DNA from: JBCBEX01 sp038528235
GTDB taxonomy: Bacteria > Bacteroidota > Rhodothermia > Rhodothermales > Rubricoccaceae
DNA: 64,000 nucleotides
Assembly: GCA_038528235.1 (NCBI GenBank)
Contig: JBCBEX010000005.1
Coordinates: forward strand, 39,547 to 103,546
Direction: 5' to 3'
This document shows, in pieces, positions 50,869 to 58,555 of this stretch (position 1 is the stretch's first letter; every line of letters begins with the position of its first letter). A model generated the notes under the pieces. The model was not told the DNA's origin. It ran no database searches and worked only from the letters and a program-made list of their open reading frames with translations. A program made the translations under genes and the position numbers.

Positions 50869-52044
50869 ATGGAATTCCCCGCAGACCCGACGACGCCTTC
50901 CGACGCGCTGCTGGCGCGCATCCGGCCCGAGATTCGCGCTCAGAAAGCCTACACCGTCGCCACGGACACCGACGGCCTCGCCAAGCTCGACCAGAACGAG
51001 AGCCCTTACGATCTCCCCGACGCCCTGAAGCGCGAGATTGTGGACGCGGCGCTGGAGCACGCCTGGAACCGCTACCCGCAGGACCGTCCGAGGCGGCTCA
51101 CCGCGGCCCTCGCTGCCCACCTGGGATTGACGCCCGAGCACCTCATCGTCGGGCACGGCTCCAACGAGCTCACGCACACGCTCGGCCTCTGCTTCCTTCG
51201 CGAGGACACGCCCGTCGTGCTGCCTCACCCGATGTTCTCACTGTACGAGGCCGTCGCGCGGATGCACGGAGCGGACATTGTCTCCGTAGACCCGCAGCCA
51301 GACCTGACGCACGCGCCGGACACGATCATCAGCGCCGCGCAGCGCGCCGACGCCGCGCTCACCGTTGTGACGACGCCCAGCAACCCGACTGGCAAAGCTC
51401 TGGCCTATGCCGACCTCGCGCGCATCGCGCGGAGCGTGCCCGGCATGCTCGTCATCGACGAGGCCTACCACGAATTCGTAGACGGCCAGACGGCCATCGA
51501 CCTGCTGGAGGCGCATCCGAACGTGCTGGTGATGCGGACCTTCTCCAAGGCGATGGGGCTTGCCGGGTTGCGTCTGGGCTATCTCGCCGGGCACCCGCGC
51601 GTGGTCCATGAACTTCAGAAGTCGCGGCTCCCGTTTGTCGTAGACCACCTAGCTGAAGCGGCCGGCCTGGCCGTGCTAGCGCGCCCCGACTTGATCGCTG
51701 AGCGCGTGACCGCGCTCAAAGAGGGCTATGCTGAACTCCTCGCGGGCGTCCGTGCGCTCGGGCTGACAGCTCACGAGAGCGCAGCCAACTTCTTTCTCGT
51801 GAAGTCCCCCATCGCCCCGGCTGACCTTCGGCAGCAGATGGCGAAGCGAGGCGTCCGGATCCGTGACGTGAGCGGCTACCGCGCGTTGCCCGGCTACGTC
51901 CGGCTCTCCGTCGGCATGCCCGAGGAAAACCGCGCCTGCCTCGACGCCCTCGCCGTCGTGCTTACGGCCACAGGTCATGCCCCTAGCCCGACCCCTGGCG
52001 ACGGCGCAGCCAGCGAAACCGTTGCGGTGTCGGCTGGTTCGTAG
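50869..52044 (+). CDS. hisC: Histidinol-phosphate aminotransferase
   Basis: I choose the ATG at 50869 (MEFPADPTTPSDALLARIRPEI); the frame opens 65 codons earlier in the gap after hisD. The 391-residue protein is a fold-type I PLP aminotransferase converting imidazole-acetol phosphate to histidinol phosphate with glutamate. Visible features: KLDQNESPYDLP, GHGSNELTHTLGLCF, TTPSNPTGKAL, IDEAYHEFV, PLP-binding Lys in MRTFSKAMGLAGLRLGYL, and ANFFLVK then YVRLSVGMPEEN at the end. It lies downstream of hisD. The PLP cofactor pathway enzymes pdxJ and pdxB are also encoded in this window. Confidence 0.93.
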   Translation: MEFPADPTTPSDALLARIRPEIRAQKAYTVATDTDGLAKLDQNESPYDLPDALKREIVDAALEHAWNRYPQDRPRRLTAALAAHLGLTPEHLIVGHGSNELTHTLGLCFLREDTPVVLPHPMFSLYEAVARMHGADIVSVDPQPDLTHAPDTIISAAQRADAALTVVTTPSNPTGKALAYADLARIARSVPGMLVIDEAYHEFVDGQTAIDLLEAHPNVLVMRTFSKAMGLAGLRLGYLAGHPRVVHELQKSRLPFVVDHLAEAAGLAVLARPDLIAERVTALKEGYAELLAGVRALGLTAHESAANFFLVKSPIAPADLRQQMAKRGVRIRDVSGYRALPGYVRLSVGMPEENRACLDALAVVLTATGHAPSPTPGDGAASETVAVSAGS

Positions 52045-52131
52045 CGACTCGGCATGAACCGCTGTGCCCGGCACACATCCTGCCCGTAGTTTCCCCCGCC
52101 CCTTCCGTCTAGAGACCCCCGCCCCGCCACG

Positions 52132-52716
52132 ATGGAGTACATCCAGGTTGACATCATCGGACTCTCCACCAGCCCGTCGAGCGGTGGAGCCTACGCGCTG
52201 GTGCTCGGCGAGGTCAACGGCAACCGCCGCCTGCCCATCATCATCGGCGCGTTCGAAGCGCAAGCCATCGCGCTCGAACTGGAGAAGATCCAGCCGCCCC
52301 GTCCGATGACCCACGACCTCCTACGCGACCTCTTCGACGCGCTCGACGCCGAGGTCACGGATGTCATCGTGGACGACCTCCGCGAAGGCACGTTCTTCGC
52401 CAAGATCCGCTACGAGTTCGACGGCGAGGAAAACCAACTCGATGCGCGCCCATCGGACGCCGTCGCGCTCGCCGTGCGCACCGATGCGCCGATCTTCGTG
52501 ATGGCGTCGGTCCTCGACGAGGCTGGCATCCCCGCCGACGACGAGGGCGTCTCGGCCTTTGCCGCGACCGAGGAAGCGGCCGAGGAACCCGCCAAGCGCT
52601 CCGGCTCGAAGCTAGACCGCATGCAGGCCGACCTTGAGAAGGCTATCGCCGAAGAGGACTACGAGACTGCCGCCCAACTTCGCGACGAGATCGAGCGGCT
52701 CAAGAGCGAGAACTGA
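52132..52716 (+). CDS. Bifunctional nuclease (BFN/DUF151) family protein with C-terminal UVR motif
   Basis: A 194-residue protein. The N-terminal ~130 residues are the BFN/DUF151 domain (VDIIGLSTSPSSGGAYALVLGEVNGNRRLPIIIGAFEAQAIALELE; RPMTHDLLRDLFDAL; LDARPSDAVALAVRTDAPIFV). Homologues show RNase/DNase activity in plants and a conserved trimer in Thermotoga. The C-terminal tail (LEKAIAEEDYETAAQLRDEIERLK) is a UvrB/UvrC helical-hairpin motif. This BFN-UVR fusion is common in Bacteroidota-related phyla. It follows hisC by 87 bp. Its cellular substrate is unknown. Confidence 0.9.
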   Translation: MEYIQVDIIGLSTSPSSGGAYALVLGEVNGNRRLPIIIGAFEAQAIALELEKIQPPRPMTHDLLRDLFDALDAEVTDVIVDDLREGTFFAKIRYEFDGEENQLDARPSDAVALAVRTDAPIFVMASVLDEAGIPADDEGVSAFAATEEAAEEPAKRSGSKLDRMQADLEKAIAEEDYETAAQLRDEIERLKSEN

Positions 52717-52737
52717 TCCGGGGGCGCGCCAACGCGG

Positions 52738-53265
52738 CTACCCCTCGCGCTGCGCCACCTGCATCACGCTGCGGCCCTCCCGCTTCGCGCGGAGCGCAGC
52801 CACGACGGGTTCGGGCACGAAACTCGACACGTCGCCCTCCCAGCGGTGGATCTCGCGGACGATGCTGGCTGCGGTGAACGTGTGCTCTTCGCTGGGCATC
52901 AGGAAGACCGTCTCCAAGTTGGGCGCGAGGCGGCGGTTGGCGAGCGCCATCCGGAACTCGTAGTCAAAGTCAGACACCTGACGCAGCCCACGGATGAGCG
53001 CGACAGCCCCGGCTTTCTTCGCGTGATCCACCAGTAGGCCCTCGAAAGCGACTACGTTCACGCGCTCGTGGAGGTCGTGCGGGAGCGTCTCGATGCTCGC
53101 GAGGGCGAGGTGCACCCGCTCGTCGAGCGTAAAGAGCGTCTTCTTGAGCCGGTTCACCGCGACCGTCACCTCCACGCGGTCGAAGACCTGGAGCGCCCGC
53201 TGGAGCACGTCGAGGTGCCCACGCGTGATCGGGTCGAAGGTGCCGGGGTAGAGGGCGAGTTTCAC
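52738..53265 (-). CDS. coaD: Phosphopantetheine adenylyltransferase
   Basis: A 175-residue enzyme with a GTG start at 53265 (MKLALYPGTFDPITRGHLD) that makes dephospho-CoA from 4'-phosphopantetheine and ATP. It has the nucleotidyltransferase TxGH motif (TFDPITRGH), RGLRQVSDFDYEFRMALANRRL, the adenine-binding region FLMPSEEHTFTAASIVREI, and FVPEPVVAAL at the C-terminus. It is the last gene of a minus-strand set DUF3822-rsmD-coaD. The 75-bp gap to rsmD is filled with AGGTC-type repeats. Confidence 0.95.
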   Translation of the reverse strand: MKLALYPGTFDPITRGHLDVLQRALQVFDRVEVTVAVNRLKKTLFTLDERVHLALASIETLPHDLHERVNVVAFEGLLVDHAKKAGAVALIRGLRQVSDFDYEFRMALANRRLAPNLETVFLMPSEEHTFTAASIVREIHRWEGDVSSFVPEPVVAALRAKREGRSVMQVAQREG

Positions 53266-53340
53266 GAGGCTGGGTCGCAGGTCAAAAGTCGCAGATCGAA
53301 GGTCGAGGGTCAGGATACGGGCAAGCGCACGAACCGAGCT
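53266..53340. repeat. AGGTC/GTCGCAG degenerate tandem repeats between rsmD and coaD
   Basis: The gap reads as spaced units GGTCGCAGGTC, AAGTCGCAGATC, GAAGGTCGAGGGTC with 7-10 bp period. Similar units occur at 12205-12274 and 58223-58264, always directly at gene ends. Confidence 0.55.
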
Positions 53341-53895
53341 CTATGACTCGGGACCTTCGACCTCGTCGCGAAACACACTCACGACGGTACGGCCGTAGCG
53401 GCGGCTCGTCACGAGGCGGGGGTGGTCGTCGAAGCTGTGAGCCTTGCTATGCTCCAGGACGAGCAGGCCGCCGGGTGCGAGGTGCGGCTGCGCGAGTTCG
53501 GGCATGCGGTCCATCGCCTCCAACTCGTACGGCGGGTCGGCGAAGACGAGACCGTAGCGTGGCCCGGGCGTGCGTTCGAGGAACGCGACCGCATCACCGC
53601 GCAGGAACGAGCCCTGATCGGCGATGCCCAGCGCCTCGGCGTTCTCGCGGGCGATCTTGACCACCTTGGGGTTCTGCTCCACGAACGTGACGAAGCTCGC
53701 ACCGCGACTGATCGCCTCGAAGCCGAGCGCACCCGTGCCCGCGAAGAGGTCGAGCACCTGGAGGCCGTGGAAGTCGATGCGCGCTTCGAGCATGTTGAAG
53801 ATCGACTCGCGCACGCGGTCCGTCGTGGGGCGCGTGCTGAGGTCGTCGGGAGCCTTGAAGGTGCGCCGCCGGAGACGGCCCGCGATGATGCGCAT
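53341..53895 (-). CDS. rsmD: 16S rRNA (guanine966-N2)-methyltransferase
   Basis: A 184-residue SAM-dependent methyltransferase that modifies G966 of 16S rRNA during 30S assembly. Signature sequences: MRIIAGRLRRRTFKAP, RPTTDRVRESIFNML, SAM motif I DLFAGTGALGFEAISRGA, VEQNPKVVKIARENAEAL, and the catalytic FADPPYELEAM followed by GGLLVLEHSK. Upstream on the same strand lies the DUF3822 gene, downstream coaD; this order recurs in Bacteroidota as I recall. Confidence 0.95.
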   Translation of the reverse strand: MRIIAGRLRRRTFKAPDDLSTRPTTDRVRESIFNMLEARIDFHGLQVLDLFAGTGALGFEAISRGASFVTFVEQNPKVVKIARENAEALGIADQGSFLRGDAVAFLERTPGPRYGLVFADPPYELEAMDRMPELAQPHLAPGGLLVLEHSKAHSFDDHPRLVTSRRYGRTVVSVFRDEVEGPES

Positions 53896-53916
53896 GGGAG
53901 AAGTGACAGGTGTCAG

Positions 53917-53989
53917 GTGGCAAGTGACAAGGAGAGCACAAGGTTCCGTTCCCGCCTGTCCTTGCCCCTTGCTTCTTGTTCCTTGCCAC
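53917..53989. repeat. Inverted repeat filling the DUF3822-rsmD gap
   Basis: GTGGCAAG (53917-53924) pairs with CTTGCCAC (53982-53989), with additional TGACA/TTGCC units between. It occupies nearly all of the 96-bp gap and could act as an mRNA hairpin inside the operon. Confidence 0.5.
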
Positions 53990-53991
53990 TA

Positions 53992-54966
53992 CTAGACGAG
54001 CGCGGCGCCGACGCAGGGGACGTAGGCCGCCATCTGGACGGGGCTGCCGGACTGGGCGGGGAGGCCGAAAGCACGGAGCGGGTTGAGGCGCTGCGGCTCC
54101 AGCTTGAGGAGCGTCGCCATGAGGTCGTAGGCGCGGAGGTCGGTGCCTTCGCCGTAGAGCCACCACTGCGTGAGCGCGTCGGTGGCGAGGCCGAGGTCGG
54201 AGAGCAGGCGGAACACGAAATAGGCCGCGTCCTCTGGCGTGCGTGCGGGTGCATGGTGGCCGGCGTACCATTGCCCCGCCTGGCACACGACGACCTCGAC
54301 GTGCGCCGGATAGACACCGAGTCCCAGCTGGAAGCTGTCGGGGTCGGTCCCGAGCGCCGTCAGGGTGCTCACCAGCGCAGCAGCGGCCTGCGTCGTGTCG
54401 GCGAGCTCGTAGCGGGCGGTGCGGCCGAGTTGCTGGGCGAGCAGCTTCAGGCGCGCGTGTACGGCCTCCGGCACGTGGATGACGTGGTGCCAGGTCTGTG
54501 GGCCAGACGCCAGGCGCTGCGATCGGACCGGCACGGCGCGGACCCGGCCGGGGCGGTCCGGCTCGGCGTCGGCCATGAGCGCAGCCTCTCGGCGCAGGCG
54601 GTCGAAACGAACTCCCGGGTCCAGGCCATCGGGGACCGGCGTGAAGAAGCCCACGCAGTGCGTCGGGTGCAGGGCCACGTGCAACGCGTCGGCGCTGGTG
54701 CCCTCGAAGAGGTCGCGCACGGCCGACATGAGCGCGTCGAGCTGGTTCGGCTCGGGCCGCCCGAAGACGGCACGATCCACCTCGAAGTCGAAGTCGCACG
54801 TCCCGAGGCGACGCAGCGTCTGCGTGGCACGGTCCTCGTTGTCGGTGTGCTCTACCTCGGTGTAGCGCAGCCGCGTCCCGATCAGTTCGACCGCGACCTG
54901 CGCGCGCGGCCCAGCGGGCTGGTCCCACTCCTCGGTGAAGACGGCATACTCGTGGAGGTCGCTCAT
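53992..54966 (-). CDS. DUF3822-like protein (predicted actin/ASKHA-like fold)
   Basis: A 324-residue soluble protein beginning MSDLHEYAVFTEEWDQPAGP. It shows an alternating beta/alpha pattern with a second half that repeats the first (LGLGVYPAHVEVVVCQAGQWYAGHHAP; FVFRLLSDLGLATDALTQWWLYGEGTDL), as in PilM/actin-like folds. The gene position directly upstream of rsmD and coaD matches the DUF3822 family of Bacteroidota; I assign it mainly on that context plus fold pattern. The function of DUF3822 is unknown. Confidence 0.65.
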   Translation of the reverse strand: MSDLHEYAVFTEEWDQPAGPRAQVAVELIGTRLRYTEVEHTDNEDRATQTLRRLGTCDFDFEVDRAVFGRPEPNQLDALMSAVRDLFEGTSADALHVALHPTHCVGFFTPVPDGLDPGVRFDRLRREAALMADAEPDRPGRVRAVPVRSQRLASGPQTWHHVIHVPEAVHARLKLLAQQLGRTARYELADTTQAAAALVSTLTALGTDPDSFQLGLGVYPAHVEVVVCQAGQWYAGHHAPARTPEDAAYFVFRLLSDLGLATDALTQWWLYGEGTDLRAYDLMATLLKLEPQRLNPLRAFGLPAQSGSPVQMAAYVPCVGAALV

Positions 54967-55075
54967 GCGAGGACTACGGGGGGGCAGACGGGACGAAGCA
55001 TGAAGCTACAAAAAGGGGCAAGCGACCGTGGGGCTCGCCCTAGGTCGCTTGCTCGTCGGTCGAGGCAGGCTGGAC

Positions 55076-55528
55076 TCACTCCCAGTTCGCCGCGTTGCGC
55101 ATGCTGGCGATCGGCTCGGCCGACCCGATCTGGTCGTCGGAGTCCGGGTCCTGGAGGAGGTAGATGTCTACGTCCGAGGTGTCGTTGACCGACAGTTGGA
55201 AGCGTGTGCCCGTGCGCGGCGAGAACGGCAGCGAGTCCACCAGGATCGTCTGTCCAGGCTCCAACTGGAAGACGCTGTCGCGCCGCGCCATGATCAGCGA
55301 GTCGGCCTTCACGAAGGCGACGAGCGAGTCCAGGTCGCGCGTGTAGTAGTCGTTCTCGCGCTCGAAGGCGATCATGGCGGTGCGGAGGTGGTTCATCCGC
55401 TCGCGGGTGAGATCGGTCAGTTCGAGCTGCCGCTCGTACTGCTTGCCGGGCTCGGTGATGCGAAAGTACAGGTAGTACCCAAGCGCGACGATGGCGACAG
55501 CGAGGACGAGTTGGATGGCGATACGCAT
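55076..55528 (-). CDS. Single-pass membrane protein, unknown
   Basis: I choose the ATG at 55528 (MRIAIQLVLAVAIVALGYYLYF), giving 150 residues; upstream codons to 55624 lack protein character. One N-terminal transmembrane helix is followed by an amphipathic helix (ITEPGKQYERQLELTDLTRERMNHLRTAMIAFERENDYYTRDLDSLVAFV) and a small beta-rich extracytoplasmic domain (SVFQLEPGQTILVDSLPFSP, FQLSVNDTSDVDIYLLQDPDSDD). The N-terminal helix followed by a long helix and 'YY..DLDSL..FV' resembles pseudopilin-like proteins, but no prepilin peptidase site is visible. The family is not recognised. Confidence 0.65.
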   Translation of the reverse strand: MRIAIQLVLAVAIVALGYYLYFRITEPGKQYERQLELTDLTRERMNHLRTAMIAFERENDYYTRDLDSLVAFVKADSLIMARRDSVFQLEPGQTILVDSLPFSPRTGTRFQLSVNDTSDVDIYLLQDPDSDDQIGSAEPIASMRNAANWE

Positions 55529-55735
55529 GGGGAGGAGTCGGGAGAGCAGCTGGGGCGAGTGCGCGCGCGGAGCATGCGGCGACGTAGGCCGTTCAGTATA
55601 CCGGCCCCCGCGACGCATTATCAAGAGAGCCGAGACGGTTTGACCTGTGCTTTAGACCGCGCTAGGGTCTCCACGTTGCCCCTCATCCATTCGCTTGCCT
55701 CTCCCCTGCATCCCTTGCCTGCCTCACCCCCTACC

Positions 55736-56467
55736 ATGACCCGCCTCCTGATCAACGTCGACCACGTCGCCACGCTGCGCAACGCGCGCCGCGAGCGCTT
55801 CCCGGACCCCGTGCACGCCGCTGCGCTCTGCGAGATGGCCGGGGCCGACGGCATCGTGTTCCACCTCCGCGAAGACCGCCGTCACATCACCGAGCGCGAC
55901 GTGCGCCTACTCAAAGAGACGGTGCTCGGCCGCCTCGACTTCGAGCTCTCCACCAACGAGGACGTCGTCGGGATCTGCTGCGACGTGCGGCCCGACCTCG
56001 CCACGCTCGTCCCGGAGCGCCGCGAGGAGGTCACCACCGAAGGCGGCCTCGACGTGCTCGGGCAGCGGCTCCGCCTCGGCGCCGTGATGCCCCGCCTCAA
56101 GGCCGCCGACATCGCGGTGGGCCTCTTCGTCGATCCCGACCCCGACCAGCTTCGCGCCGCCGCCGACCTCGGGGCCGACGCGGTCGAGCTGCACACCGGC
56201 GACTTTGCCAACGCGCCCACGCTCGCCGCGCAGACACGCGAGGCCGAACGCCTCGGGCGCGGCGCGGCCCTCGCCGCCGACCTCGGCATGAAGGTGCATG
56301 CCGGGCACGGGCTCGACTATACCAACTACGCGCTCTTCGCTCGCCACGTCCCGCACGTCGAGGAGGTCTCGATCGGCTTCGCTGTGATCGCGCGGGCGGT
56401 GCTCGTGGGGATGCCGGAGGCCGTGCGCGCCATGCGGCAGGTCATCACCGACGCGTCCGCGCGCTGA
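55736..56467 (+). CDS. pdxJ: Pyridoxine 5'-phosphate synthase
   Basis: I choose the ATG at 55736 (MTRLLINVDHVATLRNARRE); the frame is open much further upstream without coding character. The 243-residue TIM-barrel enzyme condenses 1-deoxy-xylulose-5-phosphate with 3-amino-1-hydroxyacetone-1-phosphate to pyridoxine 5'-phosphate. Conserved elements: NVDHVATLRNAR, DGIVFHLREDRRHI, ELSTNEDVV, VPERREEVTTEGGLDV, VELHTGDFA, HAGHGLDYTNY and IGFAVIARAVLVGM. Together with pdxB in this window it shows use of the DXP-dependent PLP route. The length is standard for the family. Confidence 0.96.
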   Translation: MTRLLINVDHVATLRNARRERFPDPVHAAALCEMAGADGIVFHLREDRRHITERDVRLLKETVLGRLDFELSTNEDVVGICCDVRPDLATLVPERREEVTTEGGLDVLGQRLRLGAVMPRLKAADIAVGLFVDPDPDQLRAAADLGADAVELHTGDFANAPTLAAQTREAERLGRGAALAADLGMKVHAGHGLDYTNYALFARHVPHVEEVSIGFAVIARAVLVGMPEAVRAMRQVITDASAR

Positions 56468-56547
56468 CGCTGACTGCCTCGCTTCGCGCCACGGCTGTGT
56501 CAGGGCTGAACCTGCTGTTTCACAACGCTACATCTTCGGGGAACACC

Positions 56548-56579
56548 TTGTCCCTCATCACCCTGGGGGCCTATACTTC
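56548..56579 (+). promoter_or_regulatory. Possible Bacteroidota-type promoter of the DUF2853 gene
   Basis: TTG at 56548-56550 and TATACTTC at 56572-56579 resemble the -33 TTG and -7 TAnnTTTG elements of Bacteroidota with 21-bp spacing, 44 bp before the ATG. This is pattern-based only. Confidence 0.3.
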
Positions 56580-56622
56580 TGGCCCTACTCTCATCCCCCG
56601 TTCACGTACCCGTTTTACCACT

Positions 56623-56964
56623 ATGAGCAAGTTCGACGACGCGATGGCCACCTACAAGGCCGCCATGGACAAGATCGGCGCGTCCTACGATGAGGCCCTC
56701 CTCAAAGCCGTCGCCAAGGGCCTCGGCCCCTCGATCTACAACAACGACTCGAAGCTCGTCTCCTGCTCCGATCCCGAGGAGCTCAAGCGCGTCAAGGACA
56801 ACTTCCTCGTCAAGAAGCTCGGCATGGCCGACAGCCCCGACCTGATGGACGCCGTCAACGCGACCTGCGAGACCACGAAGGGGCTCAAGTCGAACAAGTA
56901 CCGCGCGGTGTTCTACTACCTCCTCGTCAAGCACTACGGCAAAGAGGACGTGTACGCCAGCTAG
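56623..56964 (+). CDS. DUF2853 family protein
   Basis: I choose the ATG at 56623 (MSKFDDAMATYKAAMDKIG). The 113-residue, soluble, all-helical protein has the family blocks KAVAKGLGPSIYNNDSKLVSCSDPEELKRVKDNFLVKKLGM and NKYRAVFYYLLVKHYGKEDVY. DUF2853 proteins are small and widespread; a crystal structure exists for one family member, but no function is established. It stands alone between pdxJ and era. Confidence 0.88.
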   Translation: MSKFDDAMATYKAAMDKIGASYDEALLKAVAKGLGPSIYNNDSKLVSCSDPEELKRVKDNFLVKKLGMADSPDLMDAVNATCETTKGLKSNKYRAVFYYLLVKHYGKEDVYAS

Positions 56965-57131
56965 GCGCTGCGTCTCACCGCTCTGACTGCGCGCTCGGTG
57001 GCCTCCGCTGCCGGGCGCGTTTTTCGTGGACCCGCCCGCCGCAGAAACGGATGGGGCGAGCGTTCGTTGACGGCTCTTCTCTGCCCTAGAGAAAACGAGG
57101 CACAGGATATTCCTGGTCGCCCTCTCACGCT

Positions 57132-57254
57132 GTCACCCTGAGCGAGCATCGCGAGCCGAAGAGTCTCCGCTCCATCTTTGCGCCCCAAACGAGGCCTGGA
57201 AGGTCGTCCCGAAATCCTTCGACTTCGGTCTTGCAGCCCTTCGCTCAGGATGAC
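57132..57254. repeat. GTCACCCTGAGCG / CGCTCAGGATGAC interspersed repeat
   Basis: Ends GTCACCCTGAGCG and CGCTCAGGATGAC are inverted copies enclosing about 95 bp (CGAGCCGAAGAGTCTCCGC; CCTTCGACTTCGGTC). It fills most of the gap before era and is a third sequence class of GTCAnnCTGA-type bacterial intergenic repeat. Confidence 0.65.
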
Positions 57255-57298
57255 AATAGCGAGGGCGCTTTCTCGTTGCTCCCAACTCTCCCATTCGC

Positions 57299-58222
57299 AT
57301 GGAATCGCCGCTCCTCGACCTCTCCGCCGTGCCCGACGGCTTCCGCAGCGGCTACGTGGCACTCGTCGGCGCGCCGAACGCGGGCAAGAGCACGCTCATG
57401 AACGCGCTGCTCGGCACGAAGCTGTCCATCGTCACGGATAAGCCGAGCACGACCCGCCACCGCGTCCTCGGCATCCTCACGGGCGACACGCACCAGGTCA
57501 TCTTCCTCGACACGCCGGGCGTCGTGAAGCCACGCTACAAGCTCCACGAGCACATGATGCACGACGTCGAGCGCGCCCTCGCGGACGCCGACCTCGTCCT
57601 CTTCCTATCCGATGCCGAGAAGCGCTCCGTCGCCGACCGGGCGCTCGCCCGCCTCTCAGACCAGATCGCGGACACGCCCTGTCTGCTCGTCCTCACGAAG
57701 ATGGACCTCATCTCGCACGAGGAGGCGCTGCCGCTCGTGGAGGAGTACGTCGCCCTGCGGTCGTTCGACGCCGTGATCCCGACTTCGGCCGTGAGCGGCT
57801 TCAACCTCGACGCGCTGCGCGACGCCATCGTGGAGCGCCTGCCGCAGGGGCCGCCCTACTACCCACCCGACCAGCTCTCGGAGCACCCCGAGCGCTTCTT
57901 CATCGCCGAGATCGTGCGCGAGCAGATCTTCAAGCAGTTCCGCGCCGAGGTCCCCTACTCGACGCAGGTCAACGTCACGGTCTACGAGGAGCGCGAGGGC
58001 CAGAAGGACTTCTGCGACTGCGAGATCGTGGTCGAACGCGACGCGCAGAAGGGCATCCTCATCGGCAAGCGCGGCGCGGCGCTAAAGCGGCTCGGGGCCG
58101 CCGCCCGCCGCGAGATCGAGGCGTTCACTGGCCGCCCGCTCTACCTCCAACTTCACGTCAAGACCCGCGCCGACTGGCGCAACCGCGACGGCTTCCTCCG
58201 GAGCTACGGCTACGGGTCGTAA
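57299..58222 (+). CDS. era: GTPase Era
   Basis: A 307-residue essential GTPase that binds the 3' end of 16S rRNA and promotes 30S maturation. GTPase motifs: G1 GAPNAGKST, G2 region DKPSTTRHRVLGIL, G3 DTPG, G4 LTKMD, G5 TSAVSGFNLDAL. The C-terminal KH RNA-binding domain (about 210-300) includes VNVTVYEEREGQKDFCDCEIVVERDAQKGILIGKRGAALKRLG, with the GxxG-type loop. Length is normal. The stop is followed at once by AGGTC-type repeats. Confidence 0.97.
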   Translation: MESPLLDLSAVPDGFRSGYVALVGAPNAGKSTLMNALLGTKLSIVTDKPSTTRHRVLGILTGDTHQVIFLDTPGVVKPRYKLHEHMMHDVERALADADLVLFLSDAEKRSVADRALARLSDQIADTPCLLVLTKMDLISHEEALPLVEEYVALRSFDAVIPTSAVSGFNLDALRDAIVERLPQGPPYYPPDQLSEHPERFFIAEIVREQIFKQFRAEVPYSTQVNVTVYEEREGQKDFCDCEIVVERDAQKGILIGKRGAALKRLGAAARREIEAFTGRPLYLQLHVKTRADWRNRDGFLRSYGYGS

Positions 58223-58329
58223 GTCGAGAGTCGCAGGTCACAGGTCGAGGATCAGCGCTGCTCGACCTGTTTCTGTTTCCCAGCCCTGCTATACACAAGC
58301 CTCCAGGATAGCAGTTCACCTCCACCTTT

Positions 58330-58396
58330 GTCATCCCGGACTTGATCCGGGATCTATACGGTGCACCGTATGGATCCCCGCCTTCGCGGGGATGAC
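58330..58396. repeat. GTCATCCCC-type interspersed palindromic repeat, copy 2
   Basis: GTCATCCCGGACTTGATCCGGG at the left (hairpin CCCGGA / TCCGGG), TACGGTGCACCGTA in the middle and GATCCCCGCC...GCGGGGATGAC at the right. Related to 24648-24734. Confidence 0.75.
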
Positions 58397-58433
58397 GCCA
58401 CAATTCGCGTGGGGCATCTTCTCAAAGCCCTAG

Positions 58434-58518
58434 TGTCATGCTGAACTTAGCTCAGCATCTCAGCGATGCGGAGGAGTACTGCGATCGTCAGAGGTCCTGG
58501 GTCAAGCTCAGGATGGCA
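58434..58518. repeat. GTCATGCTGAA-type interspersed palindromic repeat, copy 2 (degenerate)
   Basis: TGTCATGCTGAACTTAGCTC then CAGCATCTCAGC and a right end CTCAGGATGGCA; the central arms are altered compared with 41412-41478. Confidence 0.65.
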
Positions 58519-58555
58519 TGGATTGAATCATTCGAGCAAACGCGAAGGGTTAGCG

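Larger units (their letters stand above)
58223..58555. other. Intergenic region packed with three repeats
   Basis: 333 bp between the convergent era and pdxB genes. In order: GTCGAGAGTCGCAGGTC-type units (58223-58264), a GTCATCCCGG palindromic repeat (58330-58396) and a degenerate GTCATGCTGAA repeat (58434-58518). No gene is seen. Confidence 0.65.
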
